The notes beneath the pieces are model-generated. The model was given only the letters and a program-made list of their open reading frames with translations. It was not told the DNA's origin and ran no database searches. A program made the position numbers and the translations under genes. Positions 1 through 5,308 of a stretch of DNA of 6,285 bases are shown here, piece after piece; within the stretch, counting starts at the first letter, position 1, and every line of letters starts with the position of its first letter. Source of the stretch: a bacterium (lineage in GTDB: Bacteria > UBA9089 > CG2-30-40-21); the NCBI GenBank assembly GCA_018814245.1, contig JAHIZN010000424.1:1-6285 (forward strand), in the 5' to 3' direction.

Positions 1-1
1 C

Positions 2-185
2 CTTATCCTTACCCACAAGTCCAACCACCATTAATTCAGCAATTCAACAATTCAGCAATTCAACAATTGACAATTGCTGAATCAATGAATTGTTGAATTA
101 TTAATCATTTTGCGGTACATGTTTCTGTTGTTTTGCAGCATTTTCCGTCAGAATTCTGTCCTCCAAAGATGTGGGCAAGGATAAG
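2..185. repeat. Possible larger element with 16-bp terminal inverted repeats
   Basis: CTTATCCTTACCCACA at 2-17 is the reverse complement of TGTGGGCAAGGATAAG at 170-185 in 15 of 16 positions. The pair encloses the nested repeat at 33-99 and about 70 bases of sequence with no gene. It may be the two ends of a small non-autonomous element. The left arm starts almost at the window edge, so its true outer limit cannot be seen. Confidence 0.4.
33..99. repeat. AT-rich nested inverted repeat with 8-bp units
   Basis: Two tandem copies of a 16-bp unit made of AATTCAGC and AATTCAAC (33-64) are followed by their reverse complements. AATTCAACAATTC at 41-53 pairs with GAATTGTTGAATT at 87-99, and ATTCAGCAATT at 50-60 pairs with AATTGCTGAAT at 72-82. 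It lies well past the end of aroC in sequence without a gene. The AATTC core recurs in the repeats at 1788-1920 and 3173-3203, which suggests one repeat style spread through this genome. No function is visible. Confidence 0.85.
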
Positions 186-241
186 CTGCATTCGCAGAGC
201 CTGCCCCTGCGAATGCAGGGGGGCAGGCTCTGCGAATGCAG
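186..241. repeat. Perfect 22-bp inverted repeat with 12-nt loop
   Basis: Arms at 186-207 and 220-241 are perfectly complementary and GC-rich, with a 12-base spacer. The motif CTGCGAATGCAGGGGG occurs twice directly (from 207 and from 230), so the structure looks assembled from copies of a shorter palindromic repeat. It lies about 130 bases beyond the aroC stop codon. It could fold in the aroC transcript and act as a 3'-end stabiliser or weak terminator, but no U-run follows it on the minus strand. Confidence 0.85.
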
Positions 242-371
242 GGGGTGACAGAGGTACTGCCTCCCCTGTCTCTGCCCCACCAATAAGCGACCACAAGAGG
301 AGAGCCTCTCTGGCAGGGATGTCCCTACAAATGGTTATACGACAAGTTAAAGTTGACACGACACTAACCTT
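242..371. other. Gene-free spacer with palindromic fragments downstream of aroC
   Basis: No credible coding sequence is visible. The stretch holds small palindromes: an AGAGGTACTGCCTC block (250-263), GAGAG/CTCTC around 297-314 and AGGGACATCCCT around 317-329. Bases 247-263 match 15 of 17 positions of a palindrome inside aroA (3303-3319). Together with 1-241 this makes about 370 bases of repeat-derived, non-coding DNA. Confidence 0.6.
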
Positions 372-1769
372 CTACATCCCTTGATACGCCCGATGCTGCA
401 TATAATAATCAAGCAGGATAATAGAGACAAAAGCCTCAGCCACAGGCCAGACCCGCGGCACAATGGTTGGGTCCCGACGGGTAACTGCATCCAATATCAT
501 GGTTTCATGGGTAATCTTATCAATGGTAGACTGCGGCTTTCCAATGGTTGGTGTAGGCTTTACCGCCAGACTCACCACAATCGGCTGACCAGTGGTCAAC
601 CCGCCAACAATCCCGCCCGCATGGTTTGACTTAAAGCAAACCTCTTTGTTGTTAGAGACGCCGCCTCTTTTGCCATTTATTCTGTCTTCTGTCTCCTGCT
701 TATCAGGGCAGACACATAGGTCTGCCCCTACTTCTTCCCCATACATCTGGTCATTGCATTCTGAGCCTCGCATATCCTTAACCTTAAATCCATCCCCAAT
801 CTCAATTGCCTTTACTGCGGCAATACTCATCATTTTTCCCAGTTCACCATCCAATTTTCTGAAGACTGGCTCACCCATGCCTGCCGGCAGTCCTGTTGCC
901 ACGACCTCAACCAACCCACCACTCGAATCACCATCCTTGGTAATTTCCATAATCCGTCTGTACATCTCATCCGCAGCCTCAAGGTCAGGGCAATTCAGCT
1001 TTGGGTGAACACCATATTCTTTGCGGATTGTCTGCTCATCCATATTTTTACCTCTGGCATAGAGTTCAGGGATTTGTGGTTCAAATTCAGCCAAAACCGC
1101 CATCTTTTCCAAAAGTCTCATCTCTGGCCTGATTCGTCCCTGTCCAAATATAATATCATACACAGGATCATGCTTTTTACGCATCGTTCTGAAGGCAGTC
1201 ACCCTTTCCCGTATTGCCTCAATGGACATATCCTGTGCCCGTACCCCGGCTGCCTCCCTGATATAGCCTGTAACCTCAATACCATGCCTTTTCAGTATCT
1301 CTTTGGCTACAACACCAGCAGCGACAATGGTACAGGTATATCTCCCGCTAAATATCCCGGCACCAATGGCATCATCACACTCCCCATATTTTTGATACGA
1401 GGCATAAGAGGCATGACCCGGGCGAGGGGTTCGATTTGTTTTCTGATACGCATCAATATGCTCAAAGTGCCTGTCCATGTTTGGGATAAGAATAACCATG
1501 GGCGTACCATTGGTTAATCCCTTGTTTGAAAACCCGGGCATGGTATCTGCTGCATTGATCCCGCTATAAATAATAGGGATGTCAGGCTCCCTTCTTGGAG
1601 AGGTCAACTCATCCTGACCTGGCTTTCTAAGCAGGAGGTCTGAATATATCTGCTCCTCTGTAATCCGAACACCGGGTGGAATGCCCTGAATATGCGTGGT
1701 ATTACCATCCTGATAAGAACCACCTGCAACCGTTACCTTAAACAACACACCAATATCACAACCAATCAT
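372..1769 (-). CDS. aroC: Chorismate synthase, divergent and enlarged
   Basis: The expected reaction is removal of phosphate from EPSP to give chorismate, the last shikimate-pathway step, using reduced FMN in the cytoplasm. The fold is recognisable throughout: PPGVRITEEQI, RPGQ-like KPGQDELTSPRREPD (49-63), RPGHASY (116-122), GGLVEVVATGLPAGMGEP (284-301), GDGFKVKDMRGSE (326-337), SNHAGGIVGGLTTGQP (381-396) and KPTPTIGKPQ (404-413). At 465 aa it is roughly 80-100 residues longer than usual, with extra segments near 73-85, 195-250 and 341-376. Key motifs differ: the usual GESHG is GGSYQDG (16-22), so the histidine is Tyr19; the usual GGGRxSARET is GAGIFSGRYT (136-145); and RHDP is RRDP (431-434). 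The RPGHA histidine and the RRDP aspartate remain. ATG at 1769 fits the family N-terminus and has GAGGAGG (1777-1783) upstream. It lies 129 bases after aroA. The family call is firm; full activity is uncertain. Confidence 0.85.
   Translation of the reverse strand: MIGCDIGVLFKVTVAGGSYQDGNTTHIQGIPPGVRITEEQIYSDLLLRKPGQDELTSPRREPDIPIIYSGINAADTMPGFSNKGLTNGTPMVILIPNMDRHFEHIDAYQKTNRTPRPGHASYASYQKYGECDDAIGAGIFSGRYTCTIVAAGVVAKEILKRHGIEVTGYIREAAGVRAQDMSIEAIRERVTAFRTMRKKHDPVYDIIFGQGRIRPEMRLLEKMAVLAEFEPQIPELYARGKNMDEQTIRKEYGVHPKLNCPDLEAADEMYRRIMEITKDGDSSGGLVEVVATGLPAGMGEPVFRKLDGELGKMMSIAAVKAIEIGDGFKVKDMRGSECNDQMYGEEVGADLCVCPDKQETEDRINGKRGGVSNNKEVCFKSNHAGGIVGGLTTGQPIVVSLAVKPTPTIGKPQSTIDKITHETMILDAVTRRDPTIVPRVWPVAEAFVSIILLDYYMQHRAYQGM
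642..749 (-). repeat. In-frame repeat-derived insert within aroC
   Basis: AroC residues about 341-376 form an extra loop between MRGSECND and the SNHAGG motif. The DNA contains a perfect palindrome, GGGCAGAC (706-713), a 6-base loop, and GTCTGCCC (720-727), flanked by a CTGTCTTCTGTCTCCTG stretch (682-698). The second part resembles the TTCTGACTCCTG repeats between aroA and aroC. This looks like intergenic repeat material that is translated in frame. The family has a naturally variable loop here, so some length variation is expected; the palindrome is what marks it as repeat-derived. Confidence 0.6.
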
Positions 1770-1776
1770 AACACAA

Positions 1777-1783
1777 CCTCCTC
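1777..1783 (-). promoter_or_regulatory. Strong ribosome binding site of aroC
   Basis: GAGGAGG lies 7 bases upstream of the aroC ATG at 1769 and fixes that start. It sits only 4 bases from the arm of the long inverted repeat 1788-1813/1895-1920, so folding of that repeat could affect access to it. Confidence 0.8.
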
Positions 1784-1787
1784 GTAT

Positions 1788-1920
1788 AATTAAAAATTAT
1801 GAATTATGAATTATGAATTAAGGTTAAAGATTGTAACTATTTAGATGTTTCAAAATTCTGACTCCTGTATTCTGAATTCTGACTCCTCCATTTTTAATTC
1901 ATAATTCATAATTTTTAATT
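1788..1920. repeat. 26-bp AT-rich inverted repeat between aroA and aroC
   Basis: The arm at 1788-1813 is perfectly complementary to the arm at 1895-1920 (26 bp). Both are built of the heptamer GAATTAT, and the left array continues to 1820. Between the arms AATTCTGACTCCT occurs twice (1854-1866 and 1875-1887). The right arm covers the 3' end of aroA and encodes its final residues and stop codon; the left arm ends beside the aroC ribosome binding site. In the transcript it could form a long weak hairpin in the aroA-aroC junction. Confidence 0.85.
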
Positions 1921-3437
1921 CTCCCTCCCATCTTCTGCATCAACTGTGCAAAATTGGGAAATGTTATCTGCATAGCCTCTGCAGTATCAATAATGGTCTG
2001 CCCTTCTGCTGCCAATCCAGCAACAGCTAACGCCATAACAACCCTGTGGTCATCATGTCCATGAAGATGAGCACCATGTAGACTGCTTTCCTCAATCACC
2101 AAACCATCTGGCAATTCCCTTATTTTTGCACCCATTTTTGAAAGCTCTTTGCACATGACACTGATTCGGTCTGTTTCCTTGAGCCTTGCCTGAGGAACAT
2201 TAACCAATCTTGTTTCTCCTTGAGCAAAGCATCCTACAACAGCCATGGCAGGCAGGGCATCAGGCGTTGAACTAAGATCAAATTCAGCACCATGCAGCTG
2301 TTTATTCTTAACCCTGATACCGTCAGATTCAATGCGTATTTCTGCACCCATTGATAAGAGCATATCAACAACAGCCTTATCACCCTGTGAATCATTCATG
2401 TCCAATCCCATAAGCATTATATCTGAATTGGTGATTGCCCCGGCACAGAGAAAGAATGCGGCTGAGGAAAAATCACCCGGCATCCTTTTTTTGAATGAAT
2501 GGTAGCTTTGTCCACCCTTTATATGAAAATATTCCATATTCTCATGCGAGTATTCTATCCCCTGCTCATTGAGCCAATCCATGGTCATCTGGATGTATGG
2601 TTTTTCGGTAACATTTATCACACGAATCCTTGTATCATTATCGGCTAAGGGACAGGTTATCAATAGGCTGGATATATACTGGGATGTTTTACTCCCATCA
2701 ATTTCTATCTCTCCACCCTTTATTCGTCCGTGAACAACGATTGGGGCACAGGAATTTCCCCTTGTAGAAAACGCATGAGCACCAAGGCTGTTAAGGCTGT
2801 CCATCAAGGCTTGAGCAGTCCTACTCCTAATCTGACTATCCCCGGTAAACACAGAATACCCATCACACAAGGCAGCCATAGCCATGGTAAGATACAGGGT
2901 TGTGCCAGAATTTCCTACATCAAGAATATCATCTGGGGGCATGATTCTTCCGCCTGTTCCAGAGACAAGCCAAGCAGGGGTTTGGGGTTCAGAGTCAGGT
3001 GGCAATAAAACATCTGACATGGGTGATGCCTTTGCCAGAGGGGCTCCCTCTGTTGTGCCTTTGTGCCCAAAAAACAGGGCGGGTTTAGAAAGGGCGGGTT
3101 TAGAAAGGGCGGGTTTAGAAAGGGCGGGTTTAGAAAGGGCGGGTTTAGAACCCGCCCCTACGGCCATTTCAGATTCGCAATTCGCAATTCGCAATTCACG
3201 ATTCCCCATACCTTGTATTTCCGCCCCAAGCCCTTGGCAGACATTTACTGCTGACAATGTATCGCTTGAATGCAGGGGATTGATAATCTCTGAGATGCCG
3301 TTGTCAGAGGTGCTGCCTCTGACAGAGGGGCTACCTCCAGCCAGAGAACCAATAACAACGGCTCGGATGGTGTGTGATTTTGAGGCAGGGATTTCAACGC
3401 TGCCTTTTAATTCTGATGGTTCTACAATGAGTTTCAT
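1899..3437 (-). CDS. aroA: 3-phosphoshikimate 1-carboxyvinyltransferase (EPSP synthase) with an 80-residue repeat insert
   Basis: Transfers the enolpyruvyl group of PEP to shikimate-3-phosphate, giving the substrate of the downstream aroC. Family landmarks are in order: PASKSHTIR (17-25), LDVGNSGTT (172-180), IRSR (203-206), TSQYISSLL (251-259), TPDALPA (391-397), RLKETDR (418-424), DDHRVVM (462-468) and TFPNF (492-496). The active-site Lys20, Ser21, Arg25, Ser252-Gln253, Asp393, Lys420-Glu421 and Arg465 are kept. The protein has 512 aa; the family usually has about 430. The excess is mostly residues 76-155, made of translated repeats including five KPALS units, plus a smaller one at 34-50. 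The last residues, IKNYEL, come from the intergenic repeat. ATG at 3437 is chosen because it matches the family N-terminus and has AAAGGTG upstream; an in-frame start at 3491 would add 18 unrelated residues. It is probably active, since the insert lies in a loop of the N-terminal domain. Confidence 0.93.
   Translation of the reverse strand: MKLIVEPSELKGSVEIPASKSHTIRAVVIGSLAGGSPSVRGSTSDNGISEIINPLHSSDTLSAVNVCQGLGAEIQGMGNRELRIANCESEMAVGAGSKPALSKPALSKPALSKPALSKPALFFGHKGTTEGAPLAKASPMSDVLLPPDSEPQTPAWLVSGTGGRIMPPDDILDVGNSGTTLYLTMAMAALCDGYSVFTGDSQIRSRTAQALMDSLNSLGAHAFSTRGNSCAPIVVHGRIKGGEIEIDGSKTSQYISSLLITCPLADNDTRIRVINVTEKPYIQMTMDWLNEQGIEYSHENMEYFHIKGGQSYHSFKKRMPGDFSSAAFFLCAGAITNSDIMLMGLDMNDSQGDKAVVDMLLSMGAEIRIESDGIRVKNKQLHGAEFDLSSTPDALPAMAVVGCFAQGETRLVNVPQARLKETDRISVMCKELSKMGAKIRELPDGLVIEESSLHGAHLHGHDDHRVVMALAVAGLAAEGQTIIDTAEAMQITFPNFAQLMQKMGGRIKNYEL
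3036..3052. repeat. 7-bp palindrome inside aroA
   Basis: CAGAGGG (3036-3042) and CCCTCTG (3046-3052) flank GCT. It encodes part of TTEGAPLAK in AroA. It resembles the CAGAGG-type palindromes at 3302-3324 and near 247-314. Confidence 0.8.
3076..3157. repeat. Five 15-bp tandem repeats ending in a hairpin
   Basis: AGGGCGGGTTTAGAA is repeated five times without change (3076-3150). The last copy is completed by AACCCGCCC to form a perfect 9-bp hairpin with a TAG loop (3137-3157). On the aroA strand each unit encodes KPALS. As 15 is a multiple of 3, loss or gain of units would change protein length without shifting the frame. One of the three frames of the unit on that strand carries a TAA stop, so the frame in use is one of two permitted. 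Confidence 0.95.
3173..3203. repeat. Heptamer array ATTCGCA in aroA
   Basis: Three perfect ATTCGCA units (3173-3193) are followed by the degenerate ATTCACG and ATT. On the aroA strand they encode NRELRIANCES. They resemble the GAATTAT heptamers at 1788-1820 and 1895-1913. Confidence 0.85.
3302..3324. repeat. 9-bp palindrome in the N-terminal part of aroA
   Basis: TGTCAGAGG (3302-3310) and CCTCTGACA (3316-3324) flank TGCTG. It encodes part of SPSVRGSTSDNG (residues 36-47), a segment that appears extra compared with the usual short link between the KSHTIR helix and the NPL-SSDT motif. A near copy lies downstream of aroC at 247-263. Confidence 0.75.
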
Positions 3438-3445
3438 ATTTTTTG

Positions 3446-3452
3446 CACCTTT
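3446..3452 (-). promoter_or_regulatory. Ribosome binding site deciding the aroA start
   Basis: AAAGGTG lies 8 bases upstream of the ATG at 3437, supporting that start over the in-frame start at 3491. Confidence 0.65.
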
Positions 3453-3490
3453 GATAACAGAGTGCGAACATTTTTGTCTGCTATTTGACA

Positions 3491-3518
3491 TTTATACCAA
3501 GTCGCATTCAAACGCTAA
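3491..3518 (-). promoter_or_regulatory. Candidate promoter of aroA-aroC
   Basis: On the minus strand a TATAAA -10 (3491-3496) is preceded by TGG, an extended -10 signature (3497-3499). A weak -35-like TTAGCG (3513-3518) lies 16 bases further upstream. The predicted transcript would start near 3484, about 45 bases before the aroA ATG. The -35 is poor, so the call rests mainly on the extended -10. Confidence 0.4.
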
Positions 3519-3532
3519 TTGCGGTTTGAATG
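3505..3532. promoter_or_regulatory. Inverted repeat upstream of aroA
   Basis: CATTCAAAC (3505-3513) is complementary to GTTTGAATG (3524-3532) around a 10-base centre. It overlaps the -35 region of the candidate aroA promoter and follows the DUF2283 stop codon by about 12 bases. It could be an operator or a weak 3'-end hairpin for the upstream pair; no U-run supports a terminator. Confidence 0.4.
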
Positions 3533-3543
3533 TAAAACTCTTC

Positions 3544-3795
3544 TCACTGTCTGCTGCTCACATTTAATATTGTCAAACCAACAATGTTCTTCCCGTCTTT
3601 CCGAATTAATATATCGTTATCAGTTTCAATCGTCGTCGTAGCTCGCTGAGGTTTACGGAAACTCATATAAAGTACATCCGCTTCCCTATCATAGTCCAGC
3701 CACATATTATGCGTTGGTAATTTTAGCATATCGGTTGCTACTGCAACACAGTTGGTAACAAAATCTACTGTTTTCATGGTTGTTACTGTCGCCAT
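3544..3795 (-). CDS. DUF2283 family protein, possible antitoxin
   Basis: An 83-aa protein with the DUF2283 pattern: LDYDREADVLYMSF (33-46) at the start of a small beta-rich domain, then ETDNDILIRKDGKNIVGLTILNVS (57-80), matching the family's closing GxxVGxxILN motif. The molecular role of the family is not established to my knowledge. Small DUF2283 genes often sit beside putative toxin genes. Here the ATG at 3795 overlaps the end of the upstream gene by 13 bases and has AAAGGAG about 7 bases ahead, inside that gene, so the two are translationally coupled. A second in-frame ATG at 3777 is possible but has a weaker context. The antitoxin role is inferred from position and size only. Confidence 0.8.
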   Translation of the reverse strand: MATVTTMKTVDFVTNCVAVATDMLKLPTHNMWLDYDREADVLYMSFRKPQRATTTIETDNDILIRKDGKNIVGLTILNVSSRQ

Positions 3796-4079
3796 ATTAT
3801 CTCTCCTTTTGGTTTAGTATCAAGCAGATAGGCAGTAATTATAAATCCATCACTTTTCGATAGTTCTTTGTAGACTACTACCAGCCACTTTTTCATTCCG
3901 ATATTTTTCGCAGATTTCAATATTCCCTTGTTCCCACGAACAATAAACTCTGGATTCCCCACAGTATCAAGTACCTCATGAAAACAGCTTGCTAATTCAT
4001 CGTGGTTTTCAACAATATGATACCATCTCTCATAAGTCAATCGTATCGGTACACCATTGACCGAATAGGTACTTTCCAT
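3783..4079 (-). CDS. Small protein with probable PBECR-like nuclease fold, possible toxin
   Basis: A 98-aa protein. The N-terminal part reads RLTYERWYHIVENHDELAS (13-31), like the LTxERWxHIxxxHPEL pattern of small proteins assigned to the barnase/EndoU/colicin/RelE-like (PBECR) nuclease group. It continues with EVLDTVGNPEFIVRG (35-49), then two beta strands, KWLVVVYKE (64-72) and GFIITAYLLD (78-87), and ends ten residues later. His21 and His26 with Arg18 are candidate active residues, by inference only. The ATG at 4079 has GGAG 6 bases upstream. It is first of a two-gene unit and overlaps the DUF2283 gene by 13 bases, the usual layout of a toxin-antitoxin pair. A toxin role is plausible but unproven; no enzyme activity can be read from the sequence. 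Confidence 0.6.
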   Translation of the reverse strand: MESTYSVNGVPIRLTYERWYHIVENHDELASCFHEVLDTVGNPEFIVRGNKGILKSAKNIGMKKWLVVVYKELSKSDGFIITAYLLDTKPKGEIIWRQ

Positions 4080-4104
4080 CTATAACTCCAATTTCGTTTA
4101 CCAT

Positions 4105-4168
4105 CAATCAGAAGCAATCAGCAGTCAGCTCCATTTACTTTGATGTTATTGTCCGGACTGACTGCTGA
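4105..4168. repeat. Spacer hairpin with CAATCAG heptamers
   Basis: TCAGCAGTCAG (4118-4128) is complementary to CTGACTGCTGA (4158-4168) across 29 bases. CAATCAG occurs at 4105-4111 and 4115-4121, followed by the variant CAGTCAG. The hairpin begins about 12 bases after the stop of the secreted hydrolase gene, where it could mark the transcript's 3' end, but it lacks a U-run. It looks like another copy of the genome's heptamer-type spacer repeats. Confidence 0.65.
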
Positions 4169-4179
4169 ACGCTTACCAC

Positions 4180-5073
4180 TCAATCATTATCCTTGGTCGA
4201 AAAAACAGCATAAACCGGCAGATGGTCTGAAACTGCGGTAATCCCATTCGGCGGCACAGGAATATCATAATTGGGGTATTTTTTGCTGTAATTCTTTAAC
4301 AGGCTGATACTTCCATGTTTATATTCATCAAGGCTGCCACCCTTTCCCTTATAAAGAATAATATGATCAATTAGTGATTGATACCTGCGATTTCCTTCCT
4401 TGCCTATATATGAAATATTCCCAGGGGGAAGATCCCCGGTCAGTATCTTCACATCCTTTCGCCTGATAAGGGGAGTAAATGGAGCCCGTTCTATTAATTC
4501 ATTAAAATCACCAACAATAATAATATCCCGTTCCTTGGGATTTCTTTGTAATTCCGCATCCATCCAATTAGATAAACATTGAATCTGCTGCCTACGATAT
4601 GGATCGGTTTGTCTCTCTCCACCATTTTTTGATTTCAGATGCACCACTGCAAAAGTAAAATCAAATCCATCCGGCTTAACCTTAGCCCGTATCCTTAATC
4701 CCGGTCTGAACATCTTCGGATTATTCAGGGTAAGGGACGATATCTGGCTTGTTTGAGAAACATCTATAGTGGAGCTATTATAGATTATTCCTACACGGAT
4801 AGGAGCATTTCCGCTGCTTATCTTATACTTGAAGCCATCAAGATAGCTGATTAATTTCTCAAGTGCCTTTACATCTTCAATCTCTTCAATACCAACCACA
4901 TCCAGTCCAAGATCCTTGATTACCCGGGCAATCTGCTTTATGTTCTTACCCTTGGTGGTAAGGTGTTCAATATTGAATGTAGCTATTTCAATATACTTAT
5001 CCCTTGCTGCATCACATGGCAAAACAAGGATAAGGCAAAGAAATAGAGATGCAAGAATTGATTTTAGCTGCAT
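4180..5073 (-). CDS. Secreted endonuclease/exonuclease/phosphatase-family hydrolase
   Basis: A 297-aa metal-dependent phosphodiesterase of the EEP (DNase I-like) superfamily. All core motifs are present in order: TFNIEHL (32-38), GIEEIED (61-67), VGIIYN (94-99), VVHLKSK (143-149), GDFNE (188-192), LIDHI (234-238) and SDHLPV (282-287). These supply the expected metal ligands and catalytic residues Asn34, Glu64, His145, Asp189, Asn191, Asp236 and the His284 dyad. The N-terminus, MQLKSILASLFLCLILVLP, is a signal peptide with likely cleavage after Cys-Asp-Ala (20-22), so the enzyme acts outside the cytoplasm. Cys20 is preceded by proline, so a lipobox is not supported. The substrate could be DNA, RNA or a phosphoester; the sequence does not decide. 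ATG at 5073 has AGAGG upstream. It starts 28 bases after hicA, so co-transcription is possible. Confidence 0.88.
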   Translation of the reverse strand: MQLKSILASLFLCLILVLPCDAARDKYIEIATFNIEHLTTKGKNIKQIARVIKDLGLDVVGIEEIEDVKALEKLISYLDGFKYKISSGNAPIRVGIIYNSSTIDVSQTSQISSLTLNNPKMFRPGLRIRAKVKPDGFDFTFAVVHLKSKNGGERQTDPYRRQQIQCLSNWMDAELQRNPKERDIIIVGDFNELIERAPFTPLIRRKDVKILTGDLPPGNISYIGKEGNRRYQSLIDHIILYKGKGGSLDEYKHGSISLLKNYSKKYPNYDIPVPPNGITAVSDHLPVYAVFSTKDND

Positions 5074-5101
5074 AATTTTCCTCTATATTGAGTAAGCCTG
5101 A

Positions 5102-5308
5102 TCATAATTCGCTTTCATCAATTTCCGCAACCTTCATGAAATACTTCAATAGTCCAATTTTCAATGAGTTATTGCCGTGAATAGGTACAGAAATACGAAC
5201 AGGATCTCCTGTCTTGGCATAAATATGGTAACTACCATTTATCCTTTTCAATATCCATCCCTTTTCCTTTAGTAGTAGAACAAAATCCTTTCCAGAAATA
5301 CTTTTCAC
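5102..5308 (-). CDS. hicA: HicA toxin, mRNA interferase
   Basis: A 68-aa protein of the HicA family, which folds like a double-stranded RNA-binding domain and cleaves mRNA until bound by HicB. Visible features are ISGKDFVLLLKEKGW (4-18), the GSYHIY motif (25-30) with the probable catalytic His28 in the family's GSxH arrangement, and RISVPIHGNNSLKIGLL (38-54), matching the conserved VPxHGxxxxKxGTL strand-helix. The length is typical of the family. The start is GTG at 5308, overlapping the hicB stop by 4 bases (GTGA), so translation is coupled to the antitoxin. All recognised key positions are present, so the toxin looks active. The antitoxin-first order is less common than hicA first, but known. 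Confidence 0.9.
   Translation of the reverse strand: MKSISGKDFVLLLKEKGWILKRINGSYHIYAKTGDPVRISVPIHGNNSLKIGLLKYFMKVAEIDESEL

Larger units (their letters stand above)
2973..3212 (-). repeat. In-frame composite repeat insert in aroA
   Basis: About 240 bases (80 codons) separate LGAEIQ from WLVSGTGGR, which are nearly adjacent in ordinary EPSP synthases. The segment contains, by position, a CAGAGGG-GCT-CCCTCTG palindrome (3036-3052), the 15-bp tandem array (3076-3150) ending in a GGGCGGGTT/AACCCGCCC hairpin (3137-3157), and a heptamer array of ATTCGCA (3173-3203). All are repeat types typical of spacers, yet the reading frame stays open across the whole segment. The limits are estimated from family alignment from memory, to within a few codons. 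Confidence 0.8.

Noticed and set aside
133..384. Plus-strand open frame after the aroC end
   Set aside because: It runs through the 22-bp inverted repeat and other repeats, with no domain and no ribosome binding site.
592..1517. Plus-strand open frames opposite aroC
   Set aside because: They are antisense to clear aroC coding sequence and have no family resemblance.
3076..3150. CRISPR-like array
   Set aside because: The 15-bp units follow one another without spacers and encode a peptide repeat in frame with aroA. They are a simple tandem repeat.
3137..3157. Rho-independent terminator within aroA
   Set aside because: The GC-rich hairpin has no U-run after it on the minus strand and lies in the middle of an open aroA frame.
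3438..3491. AroA N-terminal extension from the in-frame start at 3491
   Set aside because: The 18 residues match nothing in the family and overlap the candidate -10. The ATG at 3437 matches the usual N-terminus and has its own ribosome binding site.
5011..5073. Lipoprotein signal for the EEP hydrolase
   Set aside because: Cys20 follows Leu-Pro, which does not fit a lipobox. A signal peptidase I site after Ala22 fits better.
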